Of a DNA stretch of 64,000 bases, positions 23,493-36,677 are shown piece after piece. Under the pieces are notes generated by a model. It was not told where the DNA came from. It saw only the letters and a program-made list of their open reading frames with translations, and made no database searches. The DNA is taken from assembly GCA_023105745.1 (NCBI GenBank), contig JALGQZ010000004.1:8257951-8321950 (forward strand), in the 5' to 3' direction. Position numbers and translations under genes: made by a program. The stretch's first letter is position 1; every line of letters starts with the position of its first letter. Origin of the DNA: Austropuccinia psidii. Taxonomy: Eukaryota; Basidiomycota; Pucciniomycetes; Pucciniales; Sphaerophragmiaceae.

Positions 23493-25637
23493 AAAGGATG
23501 ATTAATACCATTTTACAAAATGAATTATCTGAGGGATGGTTAATCATTTATATTGATGACATTATGATTTGTTCAAAAACCTGGCAATTGCATTTACAGA
23601 GACTTTCATTAATACTTAGAAAAATTCTTCAAGTGAACATGAACATGAAAACATCTCTTAAAAATTTAATTTTGGGTTCCATTAGCTGAAAGATCTAGGA
23701 CATGTAGTATCAGGACTAAGCCTTGGTGTTGATAAAAACAAGGTTGCCACAGTTTTACTGAGACAAATTCCCAAGAACAAAAAAGGAATGAGGTCTTTCA
23801 TAGGGTCTGCCAGTTATTTCAGACAAAACCTTGAAGATTTTTCAATCCATGCCATATCTTTTTACAGAATTTGTGATCAACAAACTGTCTTTGAGATGAC
23901 ACAGGAAAGAATTCAAGCATATGAAAAAATCAAGTATGCCTTGACTAATGCACCATTATTATTGATTCAAGAATGGAAACTTCCTTTCAAGCTGTATATC
24001 AATGCATGTGCTGAAGGCCTAGGTGCAGCTCTTAATCAAGTTCAAATTGTCAATGACAGGTCCAATTTGTTTTATCTCAAAAAAAATAAAACCTACTGAG
24101 GCCAGATAAGGAGTTAGCCAAATGGAGTGCATTCACCTTATTTGGGCTCTGGAAAAATTTCTTTATTATCTTGATGGTAGTGTGTTTGAAGTAATTAATG
24201 ATTATAACACAGTAAAATCACTTCTTAACCAAAGACTCCAAACAGACACATGTTAAGATGGCAGATTGCTATTGAGGAGTATAGAGGCAAGATGACCAAA
24301 GTACCTAAAGCTCGAAATATTAAGAAAAATGCTGATAGCTTGAGTAGATGGGAATTACCCAATACATATGAAAATCCTGCCTATGTTCATACAAATGCAG
24401 CACATCAAATTCCAATTGAAGGAATTAACATCACGGATGTGGGAACAGAATTATTTGAAGACTTTAGAGAAAGATATAAGGAGGATAGGAATTGTGATAT
24501 CCTTACTGCTCTACTTGCCAAAGATTGCAAAGATGAAGCCTTGGCTAATTCTCTGCATGATATTTGGAAAACATCTTGGTAAAATGGAAGATTCCATTTG
24601 TTTGATGGCATCTTATATCATAGGCATAAACCTACATGTGTCATGGTTGCATGTAGTACAATGTTAATAAACACAATACTAATGAAATTCTATGGAAAAA
24701 TTTATTCTGGAAATCTGTCTGAAGACAGAACAATAGAAAGAATTACAAAATTCACCTGGTGGCCATGGATAAAAGATGTCATTGAGTACTGTAATAGTTG
24801 TTATGGATTCCAGAAAGCCAATAAAGCTACTTGTAAAAGATTTTGTTTGATGATTCATATCCAAGAGCCAAGTACCCCATGGGAAGTGGTTTATATGGAT
24901 AAGTTAGCTACCTTACCACCTGCAGGGGATCAAAGTTACAATGCATGTCTTGTAATTGCTTACAGATATAGCAAAAACCCCAATCTTTTTACCATGTAAT
25001 GCAGATTAAACAGCTATGGAAACAGCTCTTTTGTTTTGAAACAGAGCCATATCACATTCTGGTCTCTTTAAAAATATTTTTGGTGATAGAGCCCCAAAAT
25101 TTACATAAGCCTTATGGACTAATCTACATAAGATTTTGGGTACAAAACTATCATTCTAAACAGCATACCATCCCCAAACCAATGGGTTAGCAGAAAGAAT
25201 GTTTCAAACCCTTGAGGACATTATCCAAAGATTTTGGCTTATGGCCTGGAGTTTACAGATACTGATGGCTTTACCCATGATTGGTATACTCTCATAGCAG
25301 CATTGGAATTAGCGCATAAGACTTCTATCCATGCTTCAACAGGCAAGACTCCTGCAATGTTGGAAAGAGGGGGGAGCAATAAACTTCCAATTGATACTTT
25401 GAAGAAATATTTAGTTGATATTCATCCAACTGCTTCAAGATTTAAGTTATTGCTTGATAAAGCAAGGCATCATGCAAATCAAAGCATGAATAATGCCTTT
25501 GAATATGCTAAAAAGAAATAGGAAAAAAGTCATACAAACCCAGAATTCGAAGTATGGGACTTAATACTAGTTTCAACCTTGAGCTTTAATAATATTAAAG
25601 GTCCCAGAAATTGAAAGATTGCTTTTAGGACCATTTT
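23493..25637 (+). pseudogene. Old Ty3/gypsy chromovirus, RT-RNase H-integrase fragment 2
   Basis: This continues the old [23 protein letters not shown], an RNase H with [10 protein letters not shown] (Asp replaced by Asn), a decayed integrase zinc region (CNSCYGFQKANK), and an integrase core with many stops and frameshifts (for example at 24580, 24999 and 25520). Coding stops at the GPF motif of the integrase C-terminus, where a reverse-oriented solo LTR is inserted. The remainder resumes at 48353. Clearly dead. Confidence 0.85.
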
Positions 25638-26435
25638 TGTAAGGTTTGTCTATGAAAATCTTGATAATAGTAGCAATATCAAGAGTACTATGACTGCCCT
25701 CAGTAGAAATTTATAATATAACAAATATTATAACCACAAATTTAAATATAATTATTAAAAATAATTATATAAAAAAAATAAATTTGATTATTATTATAAA
25801 AATATAATAATAATAAAAAAAATAATTATGATAAATTATAATTATTCTATTATTGTTCTAGTCACTGACAGTTATAGCAATAAGAAATGTAAAGCTCTTA
25901 ATGAGACAATTACACATGGAAAATATGAATATTAACGACCTATAAATAATATAAATATTATTTATAGAAGAATTAAAACACACACTGTGCAGAAACAATT
26001 CTTATAGAATAAAGTTCTATATAAAAAAACTATTACGAGATAAAAAAAGATATAGAACTTTAGAGAAAACTTACTTATAATATTCATTTCATACAACAAG
26101 TCAAACAACAACAGTTATTATATTAAATAATAATTATAAGTTACAAAAATGCCAAAAATCAATATCTTTAAAGATAAACCACCTTTTCTAATAAAAATCA
26201 TGATTAAAGTGTTTTTAAGATGAATTTGTGAATTTTTAAAAGATATTTAAGATGATTAATTTTATATAATAAAATATATTATTGGTGATTACAACAATAA
26301 TCTAAATTCTATGATTTCAATTCTTTAATTTTAATTAATAAAGAATAAAATAACTTAATATATACTTTAATAATAAGATTTTATATTTAATAAAACTTTA
26401 CCTGATTAAATTTCTAATATGATTGGATTGATAAT
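25638..26435 (-). repeat. Reverse solo LTR of the old family, part 1
   Basis: The minus-strand reading matches the end of the LTR at 48847-51021: CCTTACA terminus, AGTACTATGACTGCC, ACACACTGTGCAG and AAACTTTACCTG segments. The flanks are ATTTT before 25638 and ATTTA after 48352, a 5-bp duplication with one mutation. The LTR is split at 26435 by the 20.5 kb DNA transposon and continues at 46966. Summed length is about 2185 bp against 2175 bp for the 3' LTR. Confidence 0.8.
26433..26435. repeat. Target-site duplication AAT, left side of right transposon
   Basis: AAT precedes CACCAGGG here and follows CCCTGGTG at 46963-46965. Three bases is the standard CACTA-superfamily duplication. Removing the element and one AAT restores the LTR sequence, by comparison with the intact LTR near 50200. 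Confidence 0.8.
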
Positions 26436-26481
26436 CACCAGGGCGAATCTCGTGTCAATCGTCGGCGGTGGACTTCACGTC
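26436..26481 (+). repeat. 5' terminal inverted repeat, right copy
   Basis: It starts CACCAGGGC and ends CTTCACGTC, and is the inverted partner of 46917-46962 with six mismatches. The CAC tip resembles the CACTA tips of the superfamily. Confidence 0.85.
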
Positions 26482-26552
26482 AAGCAAACGTCAAGCAGGA
26501 TAAAAGTCGAGCTCACGTCAAGCAAAAATCAAGCAAACGTCGAGCACACGTC
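26477..26552 (+). repeat. Subterminal ACGTCAAGCA motif cluster
   Basis: ACGTCAAGCA occurs at 26477, 26488 and 26515, with variants ATCAAGCA and ACGTCGAGCA following. Left-copy equivalents lie at 12843-12912. Such repeats are typical binding sites for a CACTA transposase subunit. Confidence 0.65.
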
Positions 26553-26724
26553 CTACTCTTGTCTTACACCAAATCCTGTGACATCCACCAATATTGGTTC
26601 CCCTGTGCCTTCAACTCAGATTCCTCACCACCTGATCATCCCGCAACCGTCCAATGGTTGGTAAAAATTACACAAGACCCGCCTGTTTGCAAAAACACAC
26701 ATCAAAGAGGTCCTTCAGCCAGTC

Positions 26725-27150
26725 TTCATGTAGGCGGGGGGTTTGACTTCACCAGGTCATCCATAAAAGGACTCCGCCTGAGCGGGATTGTCGTTTTGCA
26801 GGTGACACTGGTAGGGCCCGCCGCACAATACCGCGTGTGCGGGTGCGGGTGCGCATGCGTGTGTGGGTGCGTGGGCGTGTGCGCTTGCGCTTGCGGGTGC
26901 GGGTGCGCAAGGGTCGCTTCCCCTTCCTACATGATGATGGCGCCGTTAGAAATTTTGGCGGGGGGTTTGACTTCGGCAGGTCGTCCATGAAAGGACTCCG
27001 CCTGAGCGGGATTGTTGTTTTGCAGGTGACACTGGTAGAGCCCGCCGCACAATACCGCGTGTGTGGGTGCGGGTGCGCTTGCGTGTGCATTGGCGTGTGC
27101 GGGTGCGCTTGCGTGTGCATTGGCGTGTGCGCAAGGGCCGCTTCCCCTTC
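26725..27150. repeat. Tandem duplication with GC-rich simple repeats
   Basis: A block of about 220 bp (GGCGGGGGGTTTGACTTC through GCCGCACAATACCGCGTG, then GTGCGGGTGCG units) is present twice, starting near 26731 and near 26958. The left copy has it once (about 12405-12660). The duplication therefore arose in this copy or was lost from the other. Confidence 0.75.
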
Positions 27151-27390
27151 CAACATTATGATGGCGCAGTTAGAAATTTTGGATGCTGTGAAAGGTGAGT
27201 GTGTGGGTCATTTGATCATTGAACTTGGTTTATTCACACTGTACCCAATGTCAAAATAGTAAGTTCTTTGTGGCAATGTGAAATAATGGGCTTTGCTTGT
27301 CACAATGGCATGTCTCTGTCACTAAATTTTGAGGCAGTTATTTCACTAGCAAAATTGCTAATGAATCTGAGATATTTGCATTTTAGTAGA

Positions 27391-30300
27391 CTAAATATCA
27401 TGAAATAACGGCTTTATCATTACAAGCAGTCCACATGACAGAACTTTGTTATCATACAATCCACAGTTACCTTCTATTTCTTCTTCAGATATAATCAAGG
27501 GTCCATCATCAAAACCAACAGCTTTATAAATATTCAGATGCGGCCAATCTGGTAAGAAATTCACATCAATCTTCAAAGTTTTTGAGATCAGAAAGCTATT
27601 GTTCAGTATGCTAGATGGCTGAGAGACTTTAAAAATGCTATTAATAATACCAAAGCGTCGTGAGTTGCCCCTCAGAAAACATATCACACTGTTGCTGACA
27701 TTTTTGGATTCAGTTGAAAATATATTGTTCCCAATATTAATGTTTGAAACTGGAAAATACCAAGGTGAGACAATCCTTGAAGTGAGATGACTTGTGGATT
27801 GCACGGTACTGTCTAAGCTGATCTAATCAACTATTTCCCTTGTTGCATGAAAATTCTGTAAGTACTCAACCAGGCAATAATAATTTTCTTGGTCATGGCG
27901 GGATGGTTTGTTATATTTATGGTCATTGAACAGGGCAGGTGGCTGTGATTCGAAAAGATGTTTTATTTCACATGGCACGGATGGGGATTTCAGGAGAACG
28001 GAAAGGTTGGAACATCGACAGATATGTTGAAGTAAGGTTTTATCTATATCATCTATTTAGAGTTGCAAGAAGTTAATCTTATTCAGTTCAGGTGTTTAAT
28101 CAATGTGAATATATTGATCTTATTAATTGACGTACATATTTTGTTATTTGTTGGCATTTTTGCAAATACTCCAATCAAGCGCTCATAACCCCATGTGGCT
28201 GAGGCTTGTGCTGGGCCCTAACGTTGGAAGAGTTCGGGAATATGGTCAGCAAAATGATGATTTGGTTTACTTTTCTGTTTTGGGAACAGAAATTGATTGG
28301 AAAGGCGGAATTTTTTCCAATGTTCAGCAAATGCAGTCGCATCTCCTATTGAAACAGTCCAACTTGTGGCAATGTTGATAGCACTAATCAAATGGAATGT
28401 ATTCTTGGTTAGTTCATTTCCAAGTTCTTCTGACTGACCCATTTGCCTTTGAATGTTGGGAGATTGGTGTGCATCTAATGACATCTGTTGACTGAGCATT
28501 AAAAATGGAATAGAGACCTTATATAAGAGAGCCCATTCAGCGGCTTTTAAGCTACCATGAGAGGGGGAACCCATGTTGCGAGGTACTCTTGTCCATGATG
28601 AGGGAATTATTGTCTCAGATATGATTTGTCGCAGATTCTCCAGAGCCTCACCCTTGATCTGGTGATCACTCAGTGCAGTGATATCCAATTCAGAGGGGAT
28701 TTCAGAAGTGGGGATGTAATCGGCATCAAATGAAGGAATCTCCGCAGAACCACTAGATGGATGTTCTGTGTTAGGGGTGGGAATTGGGAAGTAGTTTTTT
28801 CGGGTGGAAGTAGTGGGGAGTGGCTCATTTATTATTTTTGCTACGTCTCTTCTCAGGGAGAGGGCCTCTCTCAATGTGATTTTATCAAGAGAGCTGTTGG
28901 AAGTCATGGAATCTGAGTCTGAACTGTTGGTGTCATTGGATTTCCTGTGGGACCTGAGGTAAATTTTTGATTTGGACTCTGGAATGCACAATTTGAAAGT
29001 TGCATGATCGTTCAAAATTCCAAGTATTAAATTATGCATTATGTCAAGATTAACCATTCTGGTGGCATCCCAATACGGAAGGTCTTCTAAAATTGAATAT
29101 CGCACTCCATACTCAGAGAAAATTGCTTGTCTTTGTTGTGGGGTTGCCCGAAGCCATTTGGCAATGGTTGATTTATGATTTTGATATGAGCGTGTGTAGT
29201 GAAATTGAGGACCAATTTCATCAATTTGAGCTTTGTGAATGGCGCAAAAATTACAAAAGTGGTTGCCTGAATGGGAAATAAATCCAGTAAGCTTGCACAT
29301 GGCAACCACATCCGCAATGGCTGTGAGAATGGCAACCCGGATAAAGGATCCTGATGGACCTGTTGAGGTGGGTGAAAAATGGTAACCTTGCCATAGCTCT
29401 TTGAGCTCCTGGATGAGTGGCATTAATAAATAATTCAATTGAAGGGAAGTTGGCTCCTTTGGACCAGGGATGATTCCTGCAACATAGACATTCTCTGGCT
29501 TCAATCTTTCACTTGGGGGGAGATTAAGAAAAATAAGCATGATAGGTCCAATGCTGGCCAACCGGGTGGACTTTCCATGTGCATTAAACCAGTCCACATA
29601 AATGGAGAAGGCCAATGCACCAGGAATGGACATGAATGGGGGGTCATGGATATTTCTAGTGCCAGTGAAGCGTCTCCAGACCAATCCATCCCAGACGTCA
29701 CGTTTTGGGGAATCTTCGGGAGTTTGGGATTGTTCATGTTGATGCAGAATTTCCATAATTCCAGCCCGCTGGAGAAATCTGGCAAGCCAATTTTTGAATG
29801 GTTGATAAATGAAATGTTTTGTTGGTATAAATTTTTGCTTCATGTTGGTGGTGTTTTGGGTGTGGGCTTCAAATGAATAGATGAATTTGCCTAATGATTG
29901 TGTGCAAGGGGGATCATGATCATTTGGGTCATTATGGTGTTGACAGTGGGGTTGGTCGGTTGTGACTGATTCAGTAAGGCCATTAAGAGAGAAACATTGA
30001 GGACAACATATATAGTTTTGAATCACTGGCTCCAATTGGAGATGTTCAAATATGGTACTCAGATCTTGAGGTATATGGAATGCAGGAATGGGGGGACCAC
30101 CGGAGCTTGAGATGCTGGACTTGATCAGCAGGTTTAGGGCGGGGTGGAGAATGCGTGAAGCCCTGCAGGGGATATTATACCTTAATGATAGAATGGCAGA
30201 TATTATCATTCCAAGGGCTTGTGGAGGAAGGGTTTGACTGCTGCTGTATGGTTTCTGTGCAATTGAATTGAGCCCCGGTGCTGTGGAGAAGATGCTTTGG

Positions 30301-30554
30301 GCCCATGGTGGTGAATAATCAGCTGGGAATGTTTGATCCAATAGAAGTTGTGGGCACTCAGATCCTGATGCAGAAGTAGGGATGTTTGGAAGAGATTTGG
30401 GTGCAATGGTTGATTTGAGCTTTTTAATGTGCTGTTTATATTGGAAAGGTGTGAAGTCAACTCCAGGCCTATCACCCTCACAGGAAGAGTGTGTTTGAGT
30501 TGAGCAGTGTTGACACATGCATATACGCATTGAGGAATAGCGGCGGGTTGTCAT
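27391..30554 (-). pseudogene. Tnp2/Plavaka-type transposase, right copy, one clear nonsense change
   Basis: This is the better of the two transposase copies. Exon 1 runs from the ATG at 30554 to a GTACGT donor near 28136. Blocks: N-terminal CMCQHC; FSIYVDWFNAHGKS near residue 320 with the likely first catalytic Asp; NVYVAGIIPGPKEP; AILTAIADVVAM; GNHFCNFCAIH near residue 435; and MVNLDIMHNLILGIL near residue 500. TGG has become TAG at the GPAQASATWGYERL block (28218-28220), truncating the product at 778 codons. The C-terminal exon ORF (27391-27804) remains open. Fungal Tnp2-like proteins act as CACTA-type cut-and-paste enzymes, in keeping with the 3-bp duplication. Divergent from gene A. Confidence 0.85.
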
Positions 30555-30917
30555 TGTTGCAGGAATTTGGAGTACGGTTGGTTTGTGTATAAATATCTAT
30601 GGCTGATGTGAAAGTGTTTAGGAGTGTTATTAATTGGCAAAAAAATTGAGTAAGTATTTATGAAGGGGGAGATCATTTGAGCCATCTGAGAATTTTATCC
30701 CATTTGTAATGGTGCGTGAGCTGCAGCTGATGGAGTGTAACATGTCTCATCTGGATGGCGGAATTGGTTAGGAGGTTAATTGGGTAAAATGCCATGCTGC
30801 TCAATGCTCATACATATACTTTTTGTTATTTACACATGGCGATACTGCGGTTTTGACCCTTGAGGGGTGTTCCAATAGGGATGTGTCAACATTGAAATGA
30901 GGGGATTGACATTCAAA

Positions 30918-30947
30918 CCATGTACGCTGGCACGCCATCGTACATGG
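30918..30947. promoter_or_regulatory. Palindrome P3 between transposase and gene A (right copy)
   Basis: CCATGTACG and CGTACATGG arms surround a core TGGC-AC-GCCA, so the two 14-bp arms mismatch once. It matches the dyad consensus at 21 of 24 positions. It lies 364 bp upstream of the transposase ATG and 571 bp upstream of the gene A ATG. Confidence 0.7.
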
Positions 30948-31517
30948 CTTAAACCTTATTACAGACATAACGATATAACTCTATTACATAAAAGGTTGGA
31001 GTGCACCTAAAGTCTTGGTATTTGGTTTGAGTGCAGCAGGCTTTTAATCGGTTGGAGTGTGATTTGGATTGTTTTGCCTTTCTTGTAAAGGTGATGTCTC
31101 TTTTGTGGGTAAATCCTTCATGAATATACCCCTTTACAGATGTACAATGCTGTGGAATTTCAATGCATATATTGGCAGTTTGGATAACTCACAAAATGTG
31201 ACAATGGGGAGGCAGAAATGTTACCAAATATTTTTACTTATGGATGATGGGTCCCCTTTGAGATCAAGGAAATATTACATTATATGGTGGTAGGCCGTGC
31301 AGGGTGGTTTCGGACCAAAGCGGAGGAGCTCAAGAGGAGGCAGGGAGGATTCTCCTAAAAAGAGGTTTATTGGACTTTCACGCAACGCTTAGTTCCAACT
31401 ATTCATAGAATTTCTCTATTCTAAATTTGAAAAGATTTCATCTCATATCACTCCATTTTATCATAATACTGAGGTGTTTTATCTAGTTAAAAATATTACT
31501 GTACTTTTTCGGCCCTT

Positions 31518-33578
31518 ATGTCATCTTCCAAGTCACATAAATCCCGTTCAGGTTCTGTTCATGACTCAGATAGTGAATCTAGCATAGAATATGTTCAAAC
31601 ACAGTCACCATTGAGTCCCAACATTCCTCTCACAACCCCTATCGCATCCTCAATGAATATATCCGGTCTTAACATTGATGTGGACAATCCAAAGGCTCCA
31701 ACTTCAAGCACTTGGTCGATACCAAATATTTCCGTCACTCCAATCCCCCCGAATCCCACTAATACACAAACGCATGTGTCTCAGGGGCCAGAAGGCACAC
31801 CTCAAATCTCATCACACGCTAATCCCCAATCAAAATTTCCACGTGAGTTCCTCCTTAATCCCAGTCGGAATCCAGTCGCATCCCTGGATCCCTTTGGCCA
31901 AAGTAAACAGCCAACCCTCAATATTCCATCAGGATCTCAGGTTCATGTGGGTGATGAAAGGCGCGTGGATGGGGGGCGACGAAAAAGACCATTGGAGAAT
32001 GTAACTTGGAGTGGTCTGTCGGAGGGAAATCCAGGATTGACGCTTCATCAAAGTAAGTCATTTTAATTTCGGAGTATAACCTTTTTCACAATTTGATATG
32101 TTTGTTTCATGGGTTAGATATGGCACCTAAAGGCAAGTCAGTCCGATCTCAGGAGCCAATTGAAGATTGTGAGTATGACCAGTCTTCATTCATTTTTTGA
32201 TGTGTTAACTGATGATGTGCATGGCAGGTGATGAACTTTATGCATCTTCACCTCTGGTCCATAAAGAGAAAGTCACTGGACGTCATCATCCATATTCCTC
32301 CAAACCAAGAACAGCTCATGCCAGTTCATCAAGAGAAAAAATGGTGGATGATGAGGATGAGAACATATCTCCGACTCAAATGGAAACAAATGATGAACCA
32401 AGGAGTGACAATTTCACGGCGCATGATCATGGCACTCAGTCAAATAATGAGTTCACCCATCCTCAAATGCCCCTTGCCCAGAGCATGCTTGAACAATCCG
32501 AGGTCAGACAGCAAAGGAACCAGGCTCCTAAAGCTCACAATGTGGCAAAACGTGCAAGCCAGAAGGAGCAACAAAAATGGCTGAAAGCAGAACTTCCAGA
32601 GAATGTCCATGGAATGAGATCAGCCGTACATGCACATTGCCTGTTCCTACTCAAAGTGAGGGATAAGGATTTTTCCTCACTACCAGCACCACCAAGCACA
32701 GAAGAGCGTGAAATTGCAATTCAAGTGGCTGTTCATCTTGGATATGTCCCCAAGGATGTTTTCAATGAGCCATCAACACAGGTTCAGTCTCAGGGTTTCC
32801 AAAGCTACTGCGAAAATGAGCTCCACAAGCTAGGACTAAAGCGATTCACTTGGGACTGGGAGAGCTCATGGTAACATCCGTTCAATGAGCTGATGTCTAT
32901 GGTGTTTTACCGTACATTCCGTCTTGCACTGGTCAGCACCGAGTATCATCATTACTGTTGGAACAAGGATCATAATAACTATGGGGTCGTGGCGGCTTTA
33001 ATGGAGCGATATTTCACTTATTTGAAAAGAGAATGGAAGTCTATTCAAAAGGATGCCGAGTATTTGGTTAAAAAGAAGGAGAATCAAAAGCACGCGAACA
33101 TTCGTCAAAGGGTTAGTTAATGTATCTCTTTTTCATTGGGAGCAAAGACTGATGATGATCTACTTCATTATGTGCAGACCTGTGAGCGCCATCGTGAATG
33201 GTGTGATACGGCTAAATTTCCCATTCTAGCATCCCAATTCAAGGACCCTCGAGTATGTTCAGATACTGAGGAGGTACTGGAAAATGGCCGTCAAGTTTAC
33301 CGCAAAGTGGGATTACGCTGGCGCTCCCAGTTATTTAATGAATTGGTATTAAAAATGGATCGAGACATAGAGTTTTGTAATCGCATTAAAAAAAGGGTAA
33401 AAAAACTATTGATAGATTGCCAGAATTACGATTGACAGATGATGGTGATATTCCGGAAGGCTTATCATTTCAGGTATTTGATCAAGATTGGCTCAAAGGC
33501 TGTAGTAAAATGCAGACTAGCGCCCTCAAGATACTTGACATGCCAGTTATTAGGCCGAATGGTGATGCTCTGCAATAA
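31518..33578 (+). pseudogene. Unknown transposon gene A, right copy, nearly intact
   Basis: Four exons fit well in phase: 31518-32052, 32118-32168, 32228-33111 and 33148-33578, with GTAAGT, GTGAGT and GTTAGT donors. The product would be about 633 residues: a Ser/Pro/Thr-rich N-terminus, a Gln/Lys-rich helical segment, then a conserved block (LKRFTWDWESSW, STEYHHYCWNKDHNN, ALMERYFTYLKREW), and a C-terminus LPELRLTDDGDIPEG ending NGDALQ. CAA has become TAA at 32872-32874. Both copies need a -1 shift at a run of seven As (near 33388) to reach the C-terminal frame. No domain is recognised. It is divergent from the transposase and shares palindrome P3, so co-expression is likely. Confidence 0.65.
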
Positions 33579-33999
33579 CTTAGTAATATAAATGTATAGC
33601 ACCGTTACAAATTAACTTTTTGTGAATTATTTGTGCAGGTGTAATACAATCTGAGTATTAATCCTTAAAGATGCAACTTGCTAAATATGTCAGAATATAG
33701 ACAATATGAGTTGGACTGTATCACTGTCTCCCTTAGAAATAAGACTCTATTGCTCATTTTCATTGAGAAAATATTGAAGGAGTTCGATCCAACTCATGGT
33801 GTGCAGAATTGTGGACCTATGCCCGGGTAAACAAGAGTTATCAACTTGGTCAAACACAAATTATATAATATCAGTAAGGCTCACGCAGTTAATGATTTTT
33901 TCTTTTCTTGGATCTATTGGTGATTGGAATATGGCATTCCCATAAGGAAGGATTTCAGAATAGTAATACAATCAAGTGAAAGATGATCTTGAAAGGTAC

Positions 34000-36312
34000 C
34001 TTCCGCATGTTGACCTCAACTGAATGAGGAGTGATATAGTGGATGACCTTTACAGGTTGTTGTTGGCCAATACGATGGAGTCAATCAACAGCCTGAGCCT
34101 CAATGGCTAGGTTCCAATTGCGCTCCTGGAAATGTGGATGTCAGCGGCCGCAAATCAGGGCAGAATTTTGGGGGTCCCCTCACCATTAAATAGACCGTAT
34201 TAGCACAAGTTATATTGAGGCCAGTTCCAGCTGCGGCAATGGATGCAATCAGTACTTCACATTCAGGATTATTGAAGAAATTCTCCAGTGCCTTCTCCTG
34301 TGCTCGTGCTGTAATTGTTCCATCAATTCGTGCTGAAAGGATAGAGTGATGGGCAAGGGCAATACCAATTCTACAATAAAAAAAGTTCAGATAGATTCAA
34401 TTGGTAATGGATGCATATTAGAATTAACGCACAAATCTAGAAATTGGGTCCATTGGGAGTAAACCACCAATTTGGTTGGACCACACCTTGTTTGTTTGTT
34501 CTTCATTAAGCTTTGTAGGAGGTGTGCAATTTTACTACTCATCATGCATGTTTCGACATCCACAATAGTTCGTGTGATTGTTGGCGAGTTATCCTGAGTG
34601 CTCCTGCCCTCGGGGTCTTCCAAATCCGCCTCCGCAATTGTGTTAAGCATGATGTGATGGTTACAACATATTCACAGCTTATTAATATTTCTGAAAAATT
34701 CTCCTGGTCCTTTGCTTTTGGATGATAGGAATTCTTCATATAATATGGAATATTCTGGCTGCATGGTTGGGTTGAGTGGGAGCAGCTCATAATGATGGCT
34801 AATAGTGGGGAGGGATTCGAGATGTGTGGTTTTGGTGCGGCGCAAACTTAAATGCCGCAATGCCAAATGCAAGATATCATTGCAACCTTTGGAAAGACTA
34901 CTCAGGATGAATGGTGACCAGTTATCTTGATTGGCGCTCTGGGGTTGAGTGATGAAGGATATTATGCCCAAAAGGTCATAAATGGTGTTGTGAATAGGTG
35001 TGCCCGTTAAACATATTTGGCGGGATGAAAGGAGGCTATTAATGGCACGGTGAGTGGCAGTGTATTGAGAGCGAATATAGCTATAAGATGGGGCAAGGGT
35101 TATTGGATATAAAAGGTAATTTGAATCATTTAAGATCAGACACTCACTGTGCTTCATCCAAAATTATACAATGCCAATTGATTTGAAAAATGAATGATGT
35201 AGAGGGATTGGTTTGCTTAAATTGTTGGGTGGTAGTATTGTAAGAAGTGATGATGATATCATATTTTAAGATTTCGTCTTTGGATAATGAGTGACAAGTG
35301 GGACCATGGTAGATTTTGGAATGCAGCGCTCCAGCCTGAGCATGCTTGGATATTTCTGATTGCCAGTTGGTAATTAAGCGAGGGGGGCAGATGATCATGG
35401 TGGGCGTGCAGCGATGGGGGTTTGCAATCATCCGCTCCTTGGAGGTACCAATTAGAGCAATGGCCTGAATGGTTTTACCTAAACTATATCATCCGCAAGC
35501 AGTCCTCCAAGAGGGGTATTGGTCGAAAGGGATTCAAATGAGCTAACGACCTTGTTTGTAATGATGTGCCTGGCATTGAAAGTGGATCCTGGGGGTGAGG
35601 TGGCCCAAAGGTTACGGGCTGATTGGCCATTGGGGATTTCTCAATCCCAGAGAAAAGCTAGTCCGGTCTTTTGATGAGGGAGGAGGGGGGTTTGAATAAT
35701 GGCATGGGGCGGGGTCATCATGGGGAGGTCTGATCCACTGGGTAATTGTATCAGTTTTTGCTTGGAAATCAATGATGAAACAGCAGGATATGAAGCAGGC
35801 GTAGAGTTTGAAGCGGGAAATGTCGGAGTAAAGAGTTGACATTGAACATGAGTAGTACAGTCATATTCTTTGGGCATTTTAAGCTTGAAATCTTGTGTTC
35901 GAAAGCTTTCCATTATGAATAGAATGTTTGGATACCATGTGAAGAACATCAATGCTAAATTGGGTTTCTGAGATGAGGAGAGATCATTTGCATCAGTCAT
36001 AAATACTCCCTCAACAAATAATATTTGAGAAGGATTGGATTGGCAATTTTCAATCCATGCCCCACCAGGACCACAGTGCATTAACGTTTTTGGTGCCCCA
36101 AGGAATGGTATCAACGTTTGGGAAAGGGTTCCCGGGAGAGAGCCAATAGCATGCTGGTGATTGGGGAGATATACGAATATGTTGTGTTGATTGTTTCATA
36201 GGATAATCCAAGAAGCTAAGTGGGAATTCTCAGGCTTTAAGGTTATATCAGTACTTATTTGAATACAAATATTAATCATCCCAATGCAAAGTGGTTGTGA
36301 AGGGGTTGACAT
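34000..36312 (-). pseudogene. SNF2-family helicase of the transposon, right copy, broken
   Basis: Starts at the ATG at 36312 and converges on gene A. Same family as 3350-5600. Lesions visible here are a TGA in the N-terminal region near 36197, loss of a base in the Walker A segment near 35490 (the left copy reads ADDMGLGKT, this one shifts frame), and the TGA in helicase motif VI near 34079 that the left copy shares. Retained pieces include TNWQSEISKHAQAG, the DEAH box split by an intron (about 35087-35155), LTGTPIHNTIYDLLG, and AHLLQSLMKNKQTRCGPTKLVVYSQWTQFLDL. The 3' end is approximate. Known SNF2 proteins remodel chromatin. A role in opening target or donor chromatin is inference. Confidence 0.8.
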
Positions 36313-36677
36313 GATGGCTATGTTAAATTATTTGGGGACAGTTGGGAATTATATGATCGGGAAGGGTTAGCTAAACGGAATGAAGACAAATAGGCGCAGA
36401 TGGGGAACTTATATGAGTGGCAGCAATGGGGTCAAGGGGGGATGGCCTGTGGTTACGTGCATGGTCTTGATGGGGATGGGCCTCTTGGGCTCATTTTTTT
36501 CATATCCGATTTGGGGCATATATCAAGGCAAGGTGGCCAAAATGTGGGTGCACCGATATGACTGCTGGATCTGCAGCAAGGTACAAAACCCTTGGTGGAA
36601 CAAGGTCGACATTAGCATATCCGAAATTGGGTGGGGTGTAGCAACTTATTGTGGAGGGCATATCAGAGGCATGCAGT

